The notes below the pieces were generated by a model. It did not search any database. It was given only the letters and a program-made list of their open reading frames with translations, and was not told where the DNA came from. From an uncultured bacterium (lineage in GTDB: Bacteria > Hydrogenedentota > Hydrogenedentia > Hydrogenedentales > Hydrogenedentaceae): DNA of 64,000 bases. Position 1 is the stretch's first letter. Each line of letters starts with the position of its first letter. Location: assembly GCA_938014335.1 (NCBI GenBank), contig CALLRP010000008.1, positions 35,422 to 99,421 on the forward strand. The letters run 5' to 3'. The position numbers were made by a program, and so were the translations under genes. Below are positions 42,701 to 50,813 of this stretch, in pieces.

Positions 42701-44329
42701 AATAATATCTCCTACTTCCGCATGGGATATAAACGCCCATTTCTTTATTTCTCGGTAATTATAGAAGGGCGGAGGTGTTCTTAATGTTCTTGACAGAATG
42801 GTCTCTCCAGCAGGCTCTCTCAGATAAGCAAGGGAAGGCAAAGTATGGGGAGAGATATTCGAGATAACACCATTGAAACCGCATTTGTGCAGTATTTGAG
42901 AAGTTTGAGGAGTTAAATAAGGATAGTCCCAGGCGATAAAAGACTTATTAAATTCTTTTAGCAGGGTTTCTTTCAATCTTGTTCCTATCAAAATGTCCAT
43001 GAGAATAGATTCTATAGAAAGTAACCGTTCATCTATAGGAGAATATGTATTTTGTGCAGAACTTTTACCTCGACGCATAGCTTCTCGCATAGGTAATATC
43101 ATATCAGGATTTTGTCGTAACACATTTAGCCAGATATTCCCATGTCCTATATCTGTTCCAAAGTCTGTGTTTTCATAAGCATTCCACAGTTGCGTCTTAC
43201 TCGTTTCAACTCGTTGCTGTAAATATTGAAATGCATCATCGGAGACATCTCCTTTTCCCCAGGTTCCCGTAATGAGGTAGGTCTTGCTCAGAGGTTCAGG
43301 TTCAGTGAAGGTTATGGATGATGTAAATTCCGATGTCTTACTTGTCTCATTTTCGTCGGGAGCCGTTATTAGCACACGGACATTTGCTTTGTCATTCGCT
43401 TTTCGTCCTTTGTTGGGTATTTGTAAAGGAACCTGAATTTCTTCCTGAGGTTGCAAAGAAATTTGCTGATTGGAAAGCGAAAAACTTTGTGGCATTAACC
43501 AACCGTTAATATTAACAGGGAATATTTGTTTGGAAGTGGGATTATATATCGTTAGGTAGAATACCTGTTTAGGGTCAATTTCAGGACCTGTAAATTTTCG
43601 GGAAGATTCGAGAAGAGGCACATAATATATTGACCCTGCGGATTCGACAGGTCGGATATGAAAACTCATTTCATAACCTGTTATTCCTATATAAGGTTCT
43701 TTCTGAGACCATAATTTGGTTGGGATGTTTTCAACAGGGATTTTTGTGGCTTCGCTAATACTTTGAATAGATAAAAAGGGTATTTCTAATACGAAAAGAT
43801 TAAGCCCTTTCCTTAATCGAACCAGAGCACGATCTACCCCTAAATGTTCAATGGGCATTCCTTTTACATCTCTTATTTTTGTTTTACTAATCCAGAGTCG
43901 TGCCCCTAATGGAGTTTGCAGGTTAATATAAATTATTTGGTCATCCGAAACCTGAACATACGCCGAGAGATAATAAATACATTCATCTGGCGGATTTAAC
44001 GATTGAAAATCCAGTCGTGGACTTTTTACATTGAAAGGGAGCCAGGTATAGTTCATCCCATTAATCTGGATTTTCTCGCCAGTTTGAGGCAATAATTGGC
44101 TGATTCCACCTTTCCCCTCCCAAAAATCCCGTGTCCCCAGAGGGGCTTCGTTGTTACGAATCGCATTTTTTATCCCTTTTTCGAGGTCAGAAGGGAAAGG
44201 TCCACATACCAACCATTGCGAGATATAACCTCGTTGTAAGGTATCCGGTAGAGGTTCCTGAGAATATATAGAAAAGGCAAAAAATATGATAGATAAAATA
44301 AAAAATAATTTTATGATATTTGAGTTCAT
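39725..44329 (-). CDS. Large exported GH38-like (alpha-mannosidase-type) protein
   Basis: A 1534-residue protein with a signal peptide (cleavage near residue 24). The N-terminal 350 residues look like beta-sandwich carbohydrate-binding modules (GYISQWLVCGPFPSD is a common opening of such modules). The middle resembles a GH38 barrel and helical bundle, and the region from about 720 matches the GH38 C-terminal beta domain (VVFNPNSSTKTLPVIVDV, ENEYLWVRINNNTGNISQIIDKTSG). The usual GH38 metal-site HxHxD and nucleophile motifs cannot be seen, so activity may be lost or altered. It starts 1 base after the membrane-protein gene. The substrate is unknown; it would act in the periplasm or outside. Confidence 0.7.
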   Translation of the reverse strand: MNSNIIKLFFILSIIFFAFSIYSQEPLPDTLQRGYISQWLVCGPFPSDLEKGIKNAIRNNEAPLGTRDFWEGKGGISQLLPQTGEKIQINGMNYTWLPFNVKSPRLDFQSLNPPDECIYYLSAYVQVSDDQIIYINLQTPLGARLWISKTKIRDVKGMPIEHLGVDRALVRLRKGLNLFVLEIPFLSIQSISEATKIPVENIPTKLWSQKEPYIGITGYEMSFHIRPVESAGSIYYVPLLESSRKFTGPEIDPKQVFYLTIYNPTSKQIFPVNINGWLMPQSFSLSNQQISLQPQEEIQVPLQIPNKGRKANDKANVRVLITAPDENETSKTSEFTSSITFTEPEPLSKTYLITGTWGKGDVSDDAFQYLQQRVETSKTQLWNAYENTDFGTDIGHGNIWLNVLRQNPDMILPMREAMRRGKSSAQNTYSPIDERLLSIESILMDILIGTRLKETLLKEFNKSFIAWDYPYLTPQTSQILHKCGFNGVISNISPHTLPSLAYLREPAGETILSRTLRTPPPFYNYREIKKWAFISHAEVGDIIPEIDALVLENTSPHFNVNLLPELKNEIPPFLFHGNGAPEFFEEIQNFLNSRGNLETIPHIFSPIYSKEKIEGLLSNTLLKMCLYQLEENLLLAQTSSTIAGILGLSYPGELIARLWTILLQTVDPDVINSKLTENEMNSLISQLYLANGDVEKIIQRTIKYIAENVNTLTYVTDNKPHSQAIVVFNPNSSTKTLPVIVDVSLPHLNYVLLSSDGKPIPSQFHTFKEETSSINKYQIEFVAEEVPSFGVKNYYLIPEKPITQPIKTTDHFIENEYLWVRINNNTGNISQIIDKTSGKDIIPPNSNFDEIGLANIDGGNFIPLSDTVKKYETFKSELLQRVVIQYENKKGTLTKEYCLYQKVNQIYCYHCFTPSPDTLGKNLASAFTIPYGGTVPVYGSPSFAFTTPSLDYDSSTQVRNSLFFAHHFFANGPGDYIKDESDFCIPLTHVHFIKSEENTISVLQNLIRKTLWSRGIPSSEISIQNWKNNKSKSSLYIWAGSQKDYESIKQLIAEVTPSLNNEIIKRSEVGTSFLIEISEGNSSYNILGFVASTPEKLGSIINNFLNMLNQRGEVLLPSAVTNIKGTEIPQTGFALLFQGTKLVLQNSNKSFYLYHGKLDARSQSPHINFIPIHYRICPFSGHWLQTDIIKKSNEKPMLITTTGFHGGTWANNTSFLSIDNSKIEISSIKPIGTGIPIIQSSSQNPSDMLIVRLNSKSHQNQRGVLSSGFAINNVQSLNPLESLENPSIHLKDPSIDFNPWEIRTLSVALKKVSAPNRVPFDMKDIYYANGNHITYPLEVVPDSPILKISSLITSSSKNIQLTLCNTNANETIQGTVFFETSTNCILKTSQVPYNIPPLTMVQHTIPYEQKDEGNEIPTLNAWTEVNGKTIRSFLSDNDFPAKIRYEKNASQLKIIIENPLPVSLYGSIAWFSLQYSLNTHKILFNKHIKPEIIDLYIKPFETNIYTFLPQDISLSASPVARIQLNDKVQFLSAQ

Positions 44330-44330
44330 A

Positions 44331-45908
44331 TTATTTAAAAGTAATGAGTTTATATGTTTTCTCTCTATTATCCCACAAAAAAAGATTTTTACTTAATTTT
44401 TTATCCTCTGCTCTAATAACAACATTTTCAGTTTGTTCCTCTTTGAGGAATTCTACACATGTGTTGTTTTTTGGATTTAAATATCTTCTTGTGTCTCTTT
44501 TGTCAAGAATCATAAATTCTGAAGGATAAGTATGCCGGTACTCTACAAATGTGGGAGTAATTCCTATTACAAGGGCATTCTCGGAAAAACGATAAACTAT
44601 CAACTCTGCATCAGGATTATAGTCAGGATAAAATTTACAATAGGGGAAAACAGTAATTTGAGGTGTGGAGGAATCAAATGTAAGTTGCTTTTTCAATAGA
44701 GCAGGGAATATGTTTAATTTGTGCCAACGATACTCAATAGAAGCAGGAAAAAGAATAAACTCGTTTATGTTATTTTTTTGGGCTTCCGTTAAAAGGGCTT
44801 CTGCAATTTGTTGTTCTCGGGATGAACTATATGCGTAAAGACCATTTAGAAATATTTGACTGCTCATCATGACAATACAAAGTAAAGTGGTTATTTTGAC
44901 AATACTTGTTTTCCAGCGGGGTTGTCGCTGAATCATTCCACCTATTCCAGATACAACGATACAAAAGAGAAACAAAGGAAATAATGCACAAGAATTTTGT
45001 AAAGGTTGAGAAAGATTAATTGGATTTTGATAAGAGAACATACTCAAAAAAATGGTTCCCCATAGAAAGAGAATAAGATACTTTTGTTTAATCTTCCATG
45101 AAATAAAAACAAGAATCAATATCCCGGTCAAACCGTATAAAATAGGCAAAATATTCTGCCAGTGGTATAAAGTCTGGGTCATTGGCAACCAGCCAAGAGG
45201 ATAGATAAGTAATGAAAATTGGAGAAGAAAATCGAGTGAAAAAGAGTTAGGCGGTTGATAAAATTTCAAAAAATATAACGATGGAAAAAGGGTAAGAAGG
45301 AACATAAAAACATTTTGTTTGGGGATAAGTCCTTGAATCTCATTTTGCAGTAGTAGCCCAAATCCAATGATAGTTACGAAGGGTGCTGACGACGGATATG
45401 TAAGTAATGCAAACAAAGACAGTAGCCACACAAAAATAAACCGAGAAGTTTGTGTATAAATAGAGTGAGCAAAAAATAATAATGGGAGAGCATTTATTAA
45501 AATAGGGAGAAGCGTCTCATATCCATTAATTTGAACAACATGAGGTCCTGTTAGAGGATGACTCATAAAAAGAACCGCAGAAAGAGACCCCAACCACCAT
45601 GGCCCAGCTGTTAAAAAACGAGTGATAAAAAAGAGAAATACCATCAGAATATAAAGCAATATAAAATTCACAATGCGAAAAAGGATAGAACTATAAGAAA
45701 AGATTAAAGAAAGAATAGCCAAATCCGTTCCCTGCATAGGTTGATTAAAAAAAGTGTCGTGAAACCACAAGTAATCTGAACCTGATAAAGGCAGAAAGAT
45801 AGTCCACAAAAACACTAAGGACACATAAAGCAAATCCAGCAATAAAAATATTCGAATCTGCCTACGGTCCTCATCCGTTTTAATAGTATTCGTAAATATA
45901 CCCTTCAT
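44331..45908 (-). CDS. Polytopic membrane protein, GT-C-like
   Basis: A 525-residue inner-membrane protein with about ten helices, a short basic cytoplasmic N-terminus and a soluble extracytoplasmic C-terminal part of about 180 residues. An early loop with LPLSGSDYLWFHDTFFNQP and the helix arrangement resemble dolichyl-phosphate-mannose-type (GT-C) glycosyltransferases or TMTC-like proteins, but the usual acidic pair after helix 1 is not convincing. The gene is first in an operon with the exported GH38-like gene 1 base downstream. A role in surface glycan or glycoprotein modification is inferred from that pairing. Confidence 0.6.
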   Translation of the reverse strand: MKGIFTNTIKTDEDRRQIRIFLLLDLLYVSLVFLWTIFLPLSGSDYLWFHDTFFNQPMQGTDLAILSLIFSYSSILFRIVNFILLYILMVFLFFITRFLTAGPWWLGSLSAVLFMSHPLTGPHVVQINGYETLLPILINALPLLFFAHSIYTQTSRFIFVWLLSLFALLTYPSSAPFVTIIGFGLLLQNEIQGLIPKQNVFMFLLTLFPSLYFLKFYQPPNSFSLDFLLQFSLLIYPLGWLPMTQTLYHWQNILPILYGLTGILILVFISWKIKQKYLILFLWGTIFLSMFSYQNPINLSQPLQNSCALFPLFLFCIVVSGIGGMIQRQPRWKTSIVKITTLLCIVMMSSQIFLNGLYAYSSSREQQIAEALLTEAQKNNINEFILFPASIEYRWHKLNIFPALLKKQLTFDSSTPQITVFPYCKFYPDYNPDAELIVYRFSENALVIGITPTFVEYRHTYPSEFMILDKRDTRRYLNPKNNTCVEFLKEEQTENVVIRAEDKKLSKNLFLWDNREKTYKLITFK

Positions 45909-46037
45909 AACCTCATCATGATATTTGTTTTAATTATACAGAATAAGAGACAGTATATCACTTATCCTTACTGTTCTTTAGGTTTGAAACACCGGGATGA
46001 ATTGTTTAAAATCTAATGGTAAAAAAATTTTAAAATG

Positions 46038-46043
46038 AAAGGG
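46038..46043 (+). promoter_or_regulatory. Ribosome binding site deciding the sugar-isomerase start
   Basis: AAAGGG lies 6 bases before the ATG at 46050. The upstream in-frame ATG at 46035 overlaps it and has no site of its own. Confidence 0.6.
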
Positions 46044-46049
46044 AAAAAT

Positions 46050-46958
46050 ATGATGACCAGTGATGACTTATCTCGTCGACGTTTCTTATATGCCAGTGGC
46101 TCATTTGTTCTTGGCTCCACTTTACTTCACAAGGGTTTATTAGCCCAATCGGAAAATGTAGCCTATGCTCGCCTGAAAAAAGCGGTTCAGTGGGGAAATC
46201 TTCCCAAAAATCTCTCGGAATCGGACCGTTGCAAATTAGCAAAAGATTGTGGTTTCGATGGTATTGAAATTCCCCCTCTTACAGATGATAATGAAATTAA
46301 CAAAGTTTGGGAATCGGCACAGAAAAATCAATTGGAAATTCATTCGATTATTTATGGCGGTTGGGATAAGCCTTTATCGCATCCCAGTGCTTCAGTAGTA
46401 GAAGAAGGAAAAGAACGCATAAGCAAAGCATTAGAATTAGCCAAACGCGTGGGTGCTGGAACAGTGTTATTAGTTCCCGCAGTTGTTAATGAACAGGTGC
46501 GTTATCAGGAAGCGTGGGAACGCTCTCAACAACATATCCGCGAACTTATACCCGTTGCTGAAAAAAATCAGGTCGTGATGGCTGTGGAGAATGTCTGGAA
46601 CAAATTTCTATTAAGCCCATTAGAGTTTCGTCAGTATATTGATGAAATGAACAGTCCCTGGGTGCGTGCTTATTTCGATATGGCAAATGTGGTAATTTTT
46701 GGCTATCCACAGGACTGGATACGAACCTTAGGCAATCGAATTGTAAAATTACATATAAAAGATTTCAAACGAAATGGCTATCAGTGGTGTAATTTACCAT
46801 ATGAAGGTGATGTGGACTTTGCAGAAGTGCGTTTAGCCCTCCATGAGGTAGGGTATACAGGCTGGGTTACGGAAGAGTTCCCCGCAGGCGATGAAAATTA
46901 TCTTAAAGAACTATCTCGTAGAATGGACTTATTCATTCAAGGAGCAAAAAAAGCATAA
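46050..46958 (+). CDS. Tat-exported sugar phosphate isomerase/epimerase family protein
   Basis: A 302-residue xylose-isomerase-like TIM-barrel protein. The N-terminus has a twin-arginine signal (SRRRFLYASGSFVLGSTLL, residues about 8-26), so it is folded in the cytoplasm with its metal and then exported. The barrel shows the metal-site pattern of the family: FDGIEIPPL, AVENVWNKF, AYFDMANV, KLHIKDFK and a final TEEFPAGDE. The substrate is likely a free sugar or inosose, not a phosphate ester. The start at 46050 keeps the ribosome site free. A strong terminator follows at 46995. It is a single-gene unit, divergent from the membrane-protein operon. Confidence 0.85.
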   Translation: MMTSDDLSRRRFLYASGSFVLGSTLLHKGLLAQSENVAYARLKKAVQWGNLPKNLSESDRCKLAKDCGFDGIEIPPLTDDNEINKVWESAQKNQLEIHSIIYGGWDKPLSHPSASVVEEGKERISKALELAKRVGAGTVLLVPAVVNEQVRYQEAWERSQQHIRELIPVAEKNQVVMAVENVWNKFLLSPLEFRQYIDEMNSPWVRAYFDMANVVIFGYPQDWIRTLGNRIVKLHIKDFKRNGYQWCNLPYEGDVDFAEVRLALHEVGYTGWVTEEFPAGDENYLKELSRRMDLFIQGAKKA

Positions 46959-46994
46959 TACTTTTAAGTGTCATAATTTACATAAAATTTGTAT

Positions 46995-47026
46995 AAAAGG
47001 GCACGGTCTTCTGTGCCCTTTTATTA
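46995..47026 (+). terminator. Rho-independent terminator
   Basis: AAAAGGGCAC (46995-47004) pairs perfectly with GTGCCCTTTT (47013-47022) around an 8-base loop, followed by ATTATT. The A/T-flanked stem would work in either direction but lies just after the sugar isomerase gene. Confidence 0.85.
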
Positions 47027-47096
47027 TTCTTACCAATTTGTGTAATTTGTATCTGAAATATAAAATCTATGCCAAAATGTGAATCTGATAAAACTG

Positions 47097-47126
47097 TTGC
47101 AACTTATCTCTTTACAAAAGGATAAT
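47097..47126 (+). promoter_or_regulatory. Possible promoter of the ExbB-ExbD-TPR-VWA operon
   Basis: TTGCAA at 47097-47102 and GATAAT at 47121-47126 are spaced by 18 bases, downstream of the terminator and 57 bases before the first ATG. The match is fair only. Confidence 0.35.
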
Positions 47127-47183
47127 ATTAATACAATTAAAAGAAAGACTTGATTTCAAAAACAATAAAAAGGAATTAACTAC

Positions 47184-47918
47184 ATGTTTAAAAGAAAAGC
47201 ATTTTTTTCGCTCATTCTAGGGATTTTCTATATAACTTTATTCACCTATGCACAAGGAGCCCCGGACACTTCCATTATTCCACCTGTTCAACAAAATCTG
47301 ACACTATGGGATATGATAAAAGCAGGTGGAGTAATTCTATGGATAATAGGAGGGTTAGGTTTCATTGGATTGGTGTGGGCATTGTATCTCCTCCTAACAT
47401 TAACACCCCGAAGAGAATTACCTTCTATACTTATTCGCCGATTGTTCCATCTATTACAGGCAGGCGACTATAAAGGAGTTTTAGAACTTTGTGAGGGACG
47501 AGATGAACTCATTGCGAAGATGGTCTTCGCTGGGGTAAAGTTAGTAGGTCATGACCGCTATGTTATTCAGGATGCTATGGAAAGCGAAGGAGAACGCGGA
47601 GCAAGTATTCTCTGGCAACGCATATCGTATTTAAACAATATAGCGGTTTTAGCACCATTATTAGGACTTTTAGGAACAGTATGGGGTATGATGCAGGCTT
47701 TCGGAGCAATTGCGTTTAATGATGCTCAGGTCAAAGGACTTACAATGGCATATAGTGTGGCTACCGCAATGGTAACAACCGCAGGTGGCTTGATCATTGC
47801 AATCCCTGCCATGGCAATTTATTTTTACTTAAGGGGGAGAGTAAATCGAATTATTGCAGAAGTCGAAGCCATAGCCAGTGAGATGGTGGAACTCATTTTG
47901 AGAGGAACACGGTCATGA
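47184..47918 (+). CDS. MotA/TolQ/ExbB proton channel family protein
   Basis: A 244-residue inner-membrane protein. After a signal-like N-terminus (about 1-23) come three helices: near 47-71, 148-172 and 188-215. APLLGLLGTVWGMMQAF at 157-173 and TTAGGLIIAIPAMAIYFYLR at 198-217 are family signatures that line the proton path. With the ExbD-type partner it forms the pentamer-dimer motor that uses proton motive force to drive an envelope partner. It is first in the operon, and the next gene overlaps it by 4 bases. ExbB and TolQ cannot be told apart here, because no TonB or TolA gene is present. Confidence 0.9.
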   Translation: MFKRKAFFSLILGIFYITLFTYAQGAPDTSIIPPVQQNLTLWDMIKAGGVILWIIGGLGFIGLVWALYLLLTLTPRRELPSILIRRLFHLLQAGDYKGVLELCEGRDELIAKMVFAGVKLVGHDRYVIQDAMESEGERGASILWQRISYLNNIAVLAPLLGLLGTVWGMMQAFGAIAFNDAQVKGLTMAYSVATAMVTTAGGLIIAIPAMAIYFYLRGRVNRIIAEVEAIASEMVELILRGTRS

Positions 47919-48409
47919 GAATTCGCCGAACTTATGAAAACGAACCCGAACCTATTCAAATGGCTCCTCTAATTGATATTGTCTTCCTGACACTTGTCTT
48001 TTTTATGGCAACTGCTGTTTATGGTGTACTGGAATCAGAGATTGACATAACTCTTCCTACAGCAGAGACCTCTGTGCCAACAACCCGAAGTCAGGGCGAA
48101 ATCTATATTAACTTAAAAGCAGATGGTTCCATTGTTGTTAACAATCGAACCGTATCCCTGACCGAATTACAAGAAGTACTAAATAAAGTATCGCAATTTT
48201 TCCCAGGGAGTTCTGTTATTATCCGAGGTGACCAAAGTGCTATGTTGGGCAATGCTATAAAAGTTTTAGATTGCTGTCGTAAGGCAAACATTCAAAATGT
48301 AGCATTTTCCGCAATTAATGAGAAGCAATCCCAAACCTCAGAATCTTCTGCAACTACCGCGACAACACTTGATTCAGGTTCCTCATCATCAGAACCAACC
48401 ACCCCATAA
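47915..48409 (+). CDS. ExbD/TolR family protein
   Basis: A 164-residue protein with one membrane helix (about 18-40) and a periplasmic TolR/ExbD domain. The proton-carrying aspartate is Asp21 in PLIDIVFLTLVFF. The periplasmic part ends near residue 140 (VIRGDQSAMLGNAIKVLDCCRKANIQNVAFS). A Ser/Thr-rich tail of about 25 residues follows, longer than in E. coli TolR. It is translationally coupled to the channel gene by an ATGA overlap and followed by the TPR gene after 12 bases. Confidence 0.9.
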   Translation: MRIRRTYENEPEPIQMAPLIDIVFLTLVFFMATAVYGVLESEIDITLPTAETSVPTTRSQGEIYINLKADGSIVVNNRTVSLTELQEVLNKVSQFFPGSSVIIRGDQSAMLGNAIKVLDCCRKANIQNVAFSAINEKQSQTSESSATTATTLDSGSSSSEPTTP

Positions 48410-48421
48410 TAGGATTAACAA

Positions 48422-50809
48422 ATGACACTGAGAAAAAAATTAAATATATCGTTATGTATTTATTTATTAATTGGATGTGGGGTTATATTTGCTCAATCTC
48501 CCGACCTTTCTACGGAAGAAAATGCACAACTTGATTTTGCAAACGGGCTCTACAGTCGTCAATTTTTCAAAGAAGCCATTGATGAATATAAAAAATTCAT
48601 TGCTAAATACCCCAACTCTCCGAGAATTGTAGAAGTTTATCTCCGTTTAGGTAAATCCGCCCTGGTAGAGAAGCAATATGAAACAGCCATTGGAGCGTTT
48701 GACCAGGTGTTAAGTAAGATTTCAGACTCCCCTCAACGCATGGAAGCACTGCTTCGTAAAGGGGAATCTTTTTATTACTTAAAACGCTGGGCGGAGTGTG
48801 GCGAAACACTAAAAGAGTTAATAGGAGAAAATGTCCCTACGGAATATCGGCCTCGTGCAATGTATTTTTATGCCCGTGCCCTCGCACAAACCCAAAATTT
48901 TGAATCTGCAATACCTGTTTTGCAAACTCTAATAAAAGATTTCCCTGATTATCCCTTAACACCTTTTGCTAAATATGTCTTGGGAACTATCTACACGAAA
49001 CTTAATCAATTAGAAAATGCAGTTTCAGTCTTATCCGAAGTAGCCTCCAATGAAAAAATAGACCCCCAATTGAGGATGGAATGTAATTTCCGCGTGGCAG
49101 AAATATACTCCCAATTAGGCTGGTATGAGGGAGCCTTGAATGCCTATCGAACATTAAAAACGCAATTTAAAGAAGGTCCTTACAAAGAGAAGTCGGATTT
49201 CGGTTATTTATGGACTTTATACCAGGCAAAGAAATTTCCAGAAGCAGTGAATGAGGGAAAATTTTTCCTCCAGAATTATCCTCAATCCGAGAAGAAACCC
49301 TTTGCTATGTATATCCTTGCCAATTCATTATCGGAACAAAACTTATTAGATGAGTCCTTGTCCTTTTACAATTCTATCATTCAACAATTTGCAGATACCT
49401 CCTATGCTACAGAATCTCTGTATAAAATTGCATGGATACATTTTTTGAAGAATGACTACACTACCGCAAAAACAAATGTAACCGCCTTCCTCGATAAAGC
49501 CGGCGAAACTCCATTAAGACCCGATGCCTATTTCCTATTAGGTTCCCTATACACAACAGAAGGGAACTATGAAGATGCGATGGAAGAATTCCAATTAGTG
49601 TATGAGAAATATCCCACTTCCAAATTTGCACCGGAAGCACTGTATAAATCCGCCGAATGTGCTGAATTATTGGGAATTACTCAGCCCGCAATACAATTAT
49701 ATAATCGGTTTATCCAGACTTATCCGCAACATTCGTTAATTATACCAGCATATCTCCGTTATGGAGATTTACAAGGGAAAGAAGGAAGCAAAGAGGAAGC
49801 ATTGAAAACCTACCTCAAAGCAAAGGAAATTTCACAAAATAATCCATTACAGGAACAAGTATATATAAGACTCGCAAACATCTATGAGCAATTAGATAAA
49901 AGTGAAGAGGCTTTCCAAACTTATCAAGAATTTATTCAGAAATTCCCTCAATCTCAATATGTGCAAGAAATGAAATTGAAGTTAGGAACTTACTATTTGA
50001 AAGAGAAGAAAGACCCTATAAAATCCATAGATTACTTACAAAGTTTACTATCACAAAATCCTACCCCTTCCATAGCAGGGCAAGCATGGTTGGGAATTAG
50101 CATCGCCTATTATGAGGTGAAAGATTACGAAAAGTCTGCGGAAGCGTTATTTAAAACCATAACGGAATATCCCCAAATCTCAGTAAAAGAAGAGCAATTC
50201 GCCTGGTTAGCACAATATTATTTAGATGCTCAAAAGTGGGACCTGGCGAGACAAGTATTAAAGCGGATGCAAGAGGTATTAAAAGATTATCCTGCCCCAC
50301 AACGCTTACAATTTCGTTATGCAGAATGTATTCATAATTTAGGAAAATTAGATGAAGCCATACAAGAATATCAAAAAGTTGTAGATATATCTCCTTCTTC
50401 CACATCCGCTACAGAATCGTTATACCGAATTGCTCAGATTTTTGAACAGAAAAATCAGATAGATAACGCATTAGAGTTTTATGAACGCTGTGCCAATAAC
50501 GGAGGGAGTGAGACCAGCGCCCGCGCCCAATTTCGCCTTTCGGAAATATATGAAAATCAGGGTGAATTTGAGAAAGCTGGAAGAAATTATCTAAAAGTGG
50601 CTATTCTTTATCTTCACCCTGAACTTTCTCCAGAATCCCTGTGGCGTTCCGGTAATTGTTATTTGAAAATCAATGAAAAGGAAAATGCACAAAGGGCTTT
50701 CAAGGAATTAGCAGATGATTTTCCATCGCATCCATTAACAGAAAAAGCAAAAGGCATACTGGCAAGCGAAACAAGCAACACACCGGCATTATCAACAGAA
50801 CCGAGGTAA
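48422..50809 (+). CDS. Exported TPR protein (YbgF/BamD-like repeats)
   Basis: A 795-residue protein with a signal sequence. LIGC (16-19) could be a lipobox, or signal peptidase I may cut after residue 25 (FAQ). The rest is about eighteen TPR-type repeats of the outer-membrane-lipoprotein kind (KYPNSP, YPTSKFAPEALYKSAECAE, FPQSQYVQEMKLKLG). Large TPR proteins next to ExbBD recall YbgF/CpoB of the Tol system, but this one is far longer. It probably bridges the motor and cell-wall or outer-membrane partners. The VWA gene starts 4 bases after it. Confidence 0.82.
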   Translation: MTLRKKLNISLCIYLLIGCGVIFAQSPDLSTEENAQLDFANGLYSRQFFKEAIDEYKKFIAKYPNSPRIVEVYLRLGKSALVEKQYETAIGAFDQVLSKISDSPQRMEALLRKGESFYYLKRWAECGETLKELIGENVPTEYRPRAMYFYARALAQTQNFESAIPVLQTLIKDFPDYPLTPFAKYVLGTIYTKLNQLENAVSVLSEVASNEKIDPQLRMECNFRVAEIYSQLGWYEGALNAYRTLKTQFKEGPYKEKSDFGYLWTLYQAKKFPEAVNEGKFFLQNYPQSEKKPFAMYILANSLSEQNLLDESLSFYNSIIQQFADTSYATESLYKIAWIHFLKNDYTTAKTNVTAFLDKAGETPLRPDAYFLLGSLYTTEGNYEDAMEEFQLVYEKYPTSKFAPEALYKSAECAELLGITQPAIQLYNRFIQTYPQHSLIIPAYLRYGDLQGKEGSKEEALKTYLKAKEISQNNPLQEQVYIRLANIYEQLDKSEEAFQTYQEFIQKFPQSQYVQEMKLKLGTYYLKEKKDPIKSIDYLQSLLSQNPTPSIAGQAWLGISIAYYEVKDYEKSAEALFKTITEYPQISVKEEQFAWLAQYYLDAQKWDLARQVLKRMQEVLKDYPAPQRLQFRYAECIHNLGKLDEAIQEYQKVVDISPSSTSATESLYRIAQIFEQKNQIDNALEFYERCANNGGSETSARAQFRLSEIYENQGEFEKAGRNYLKVAILYLHPELSPESLWRSGNCYLKINEKENAQRAFKELADDFPSHPLTEKAKGILASETSNTPALSTEPR

Positions 50810-50813
50810 GTTT

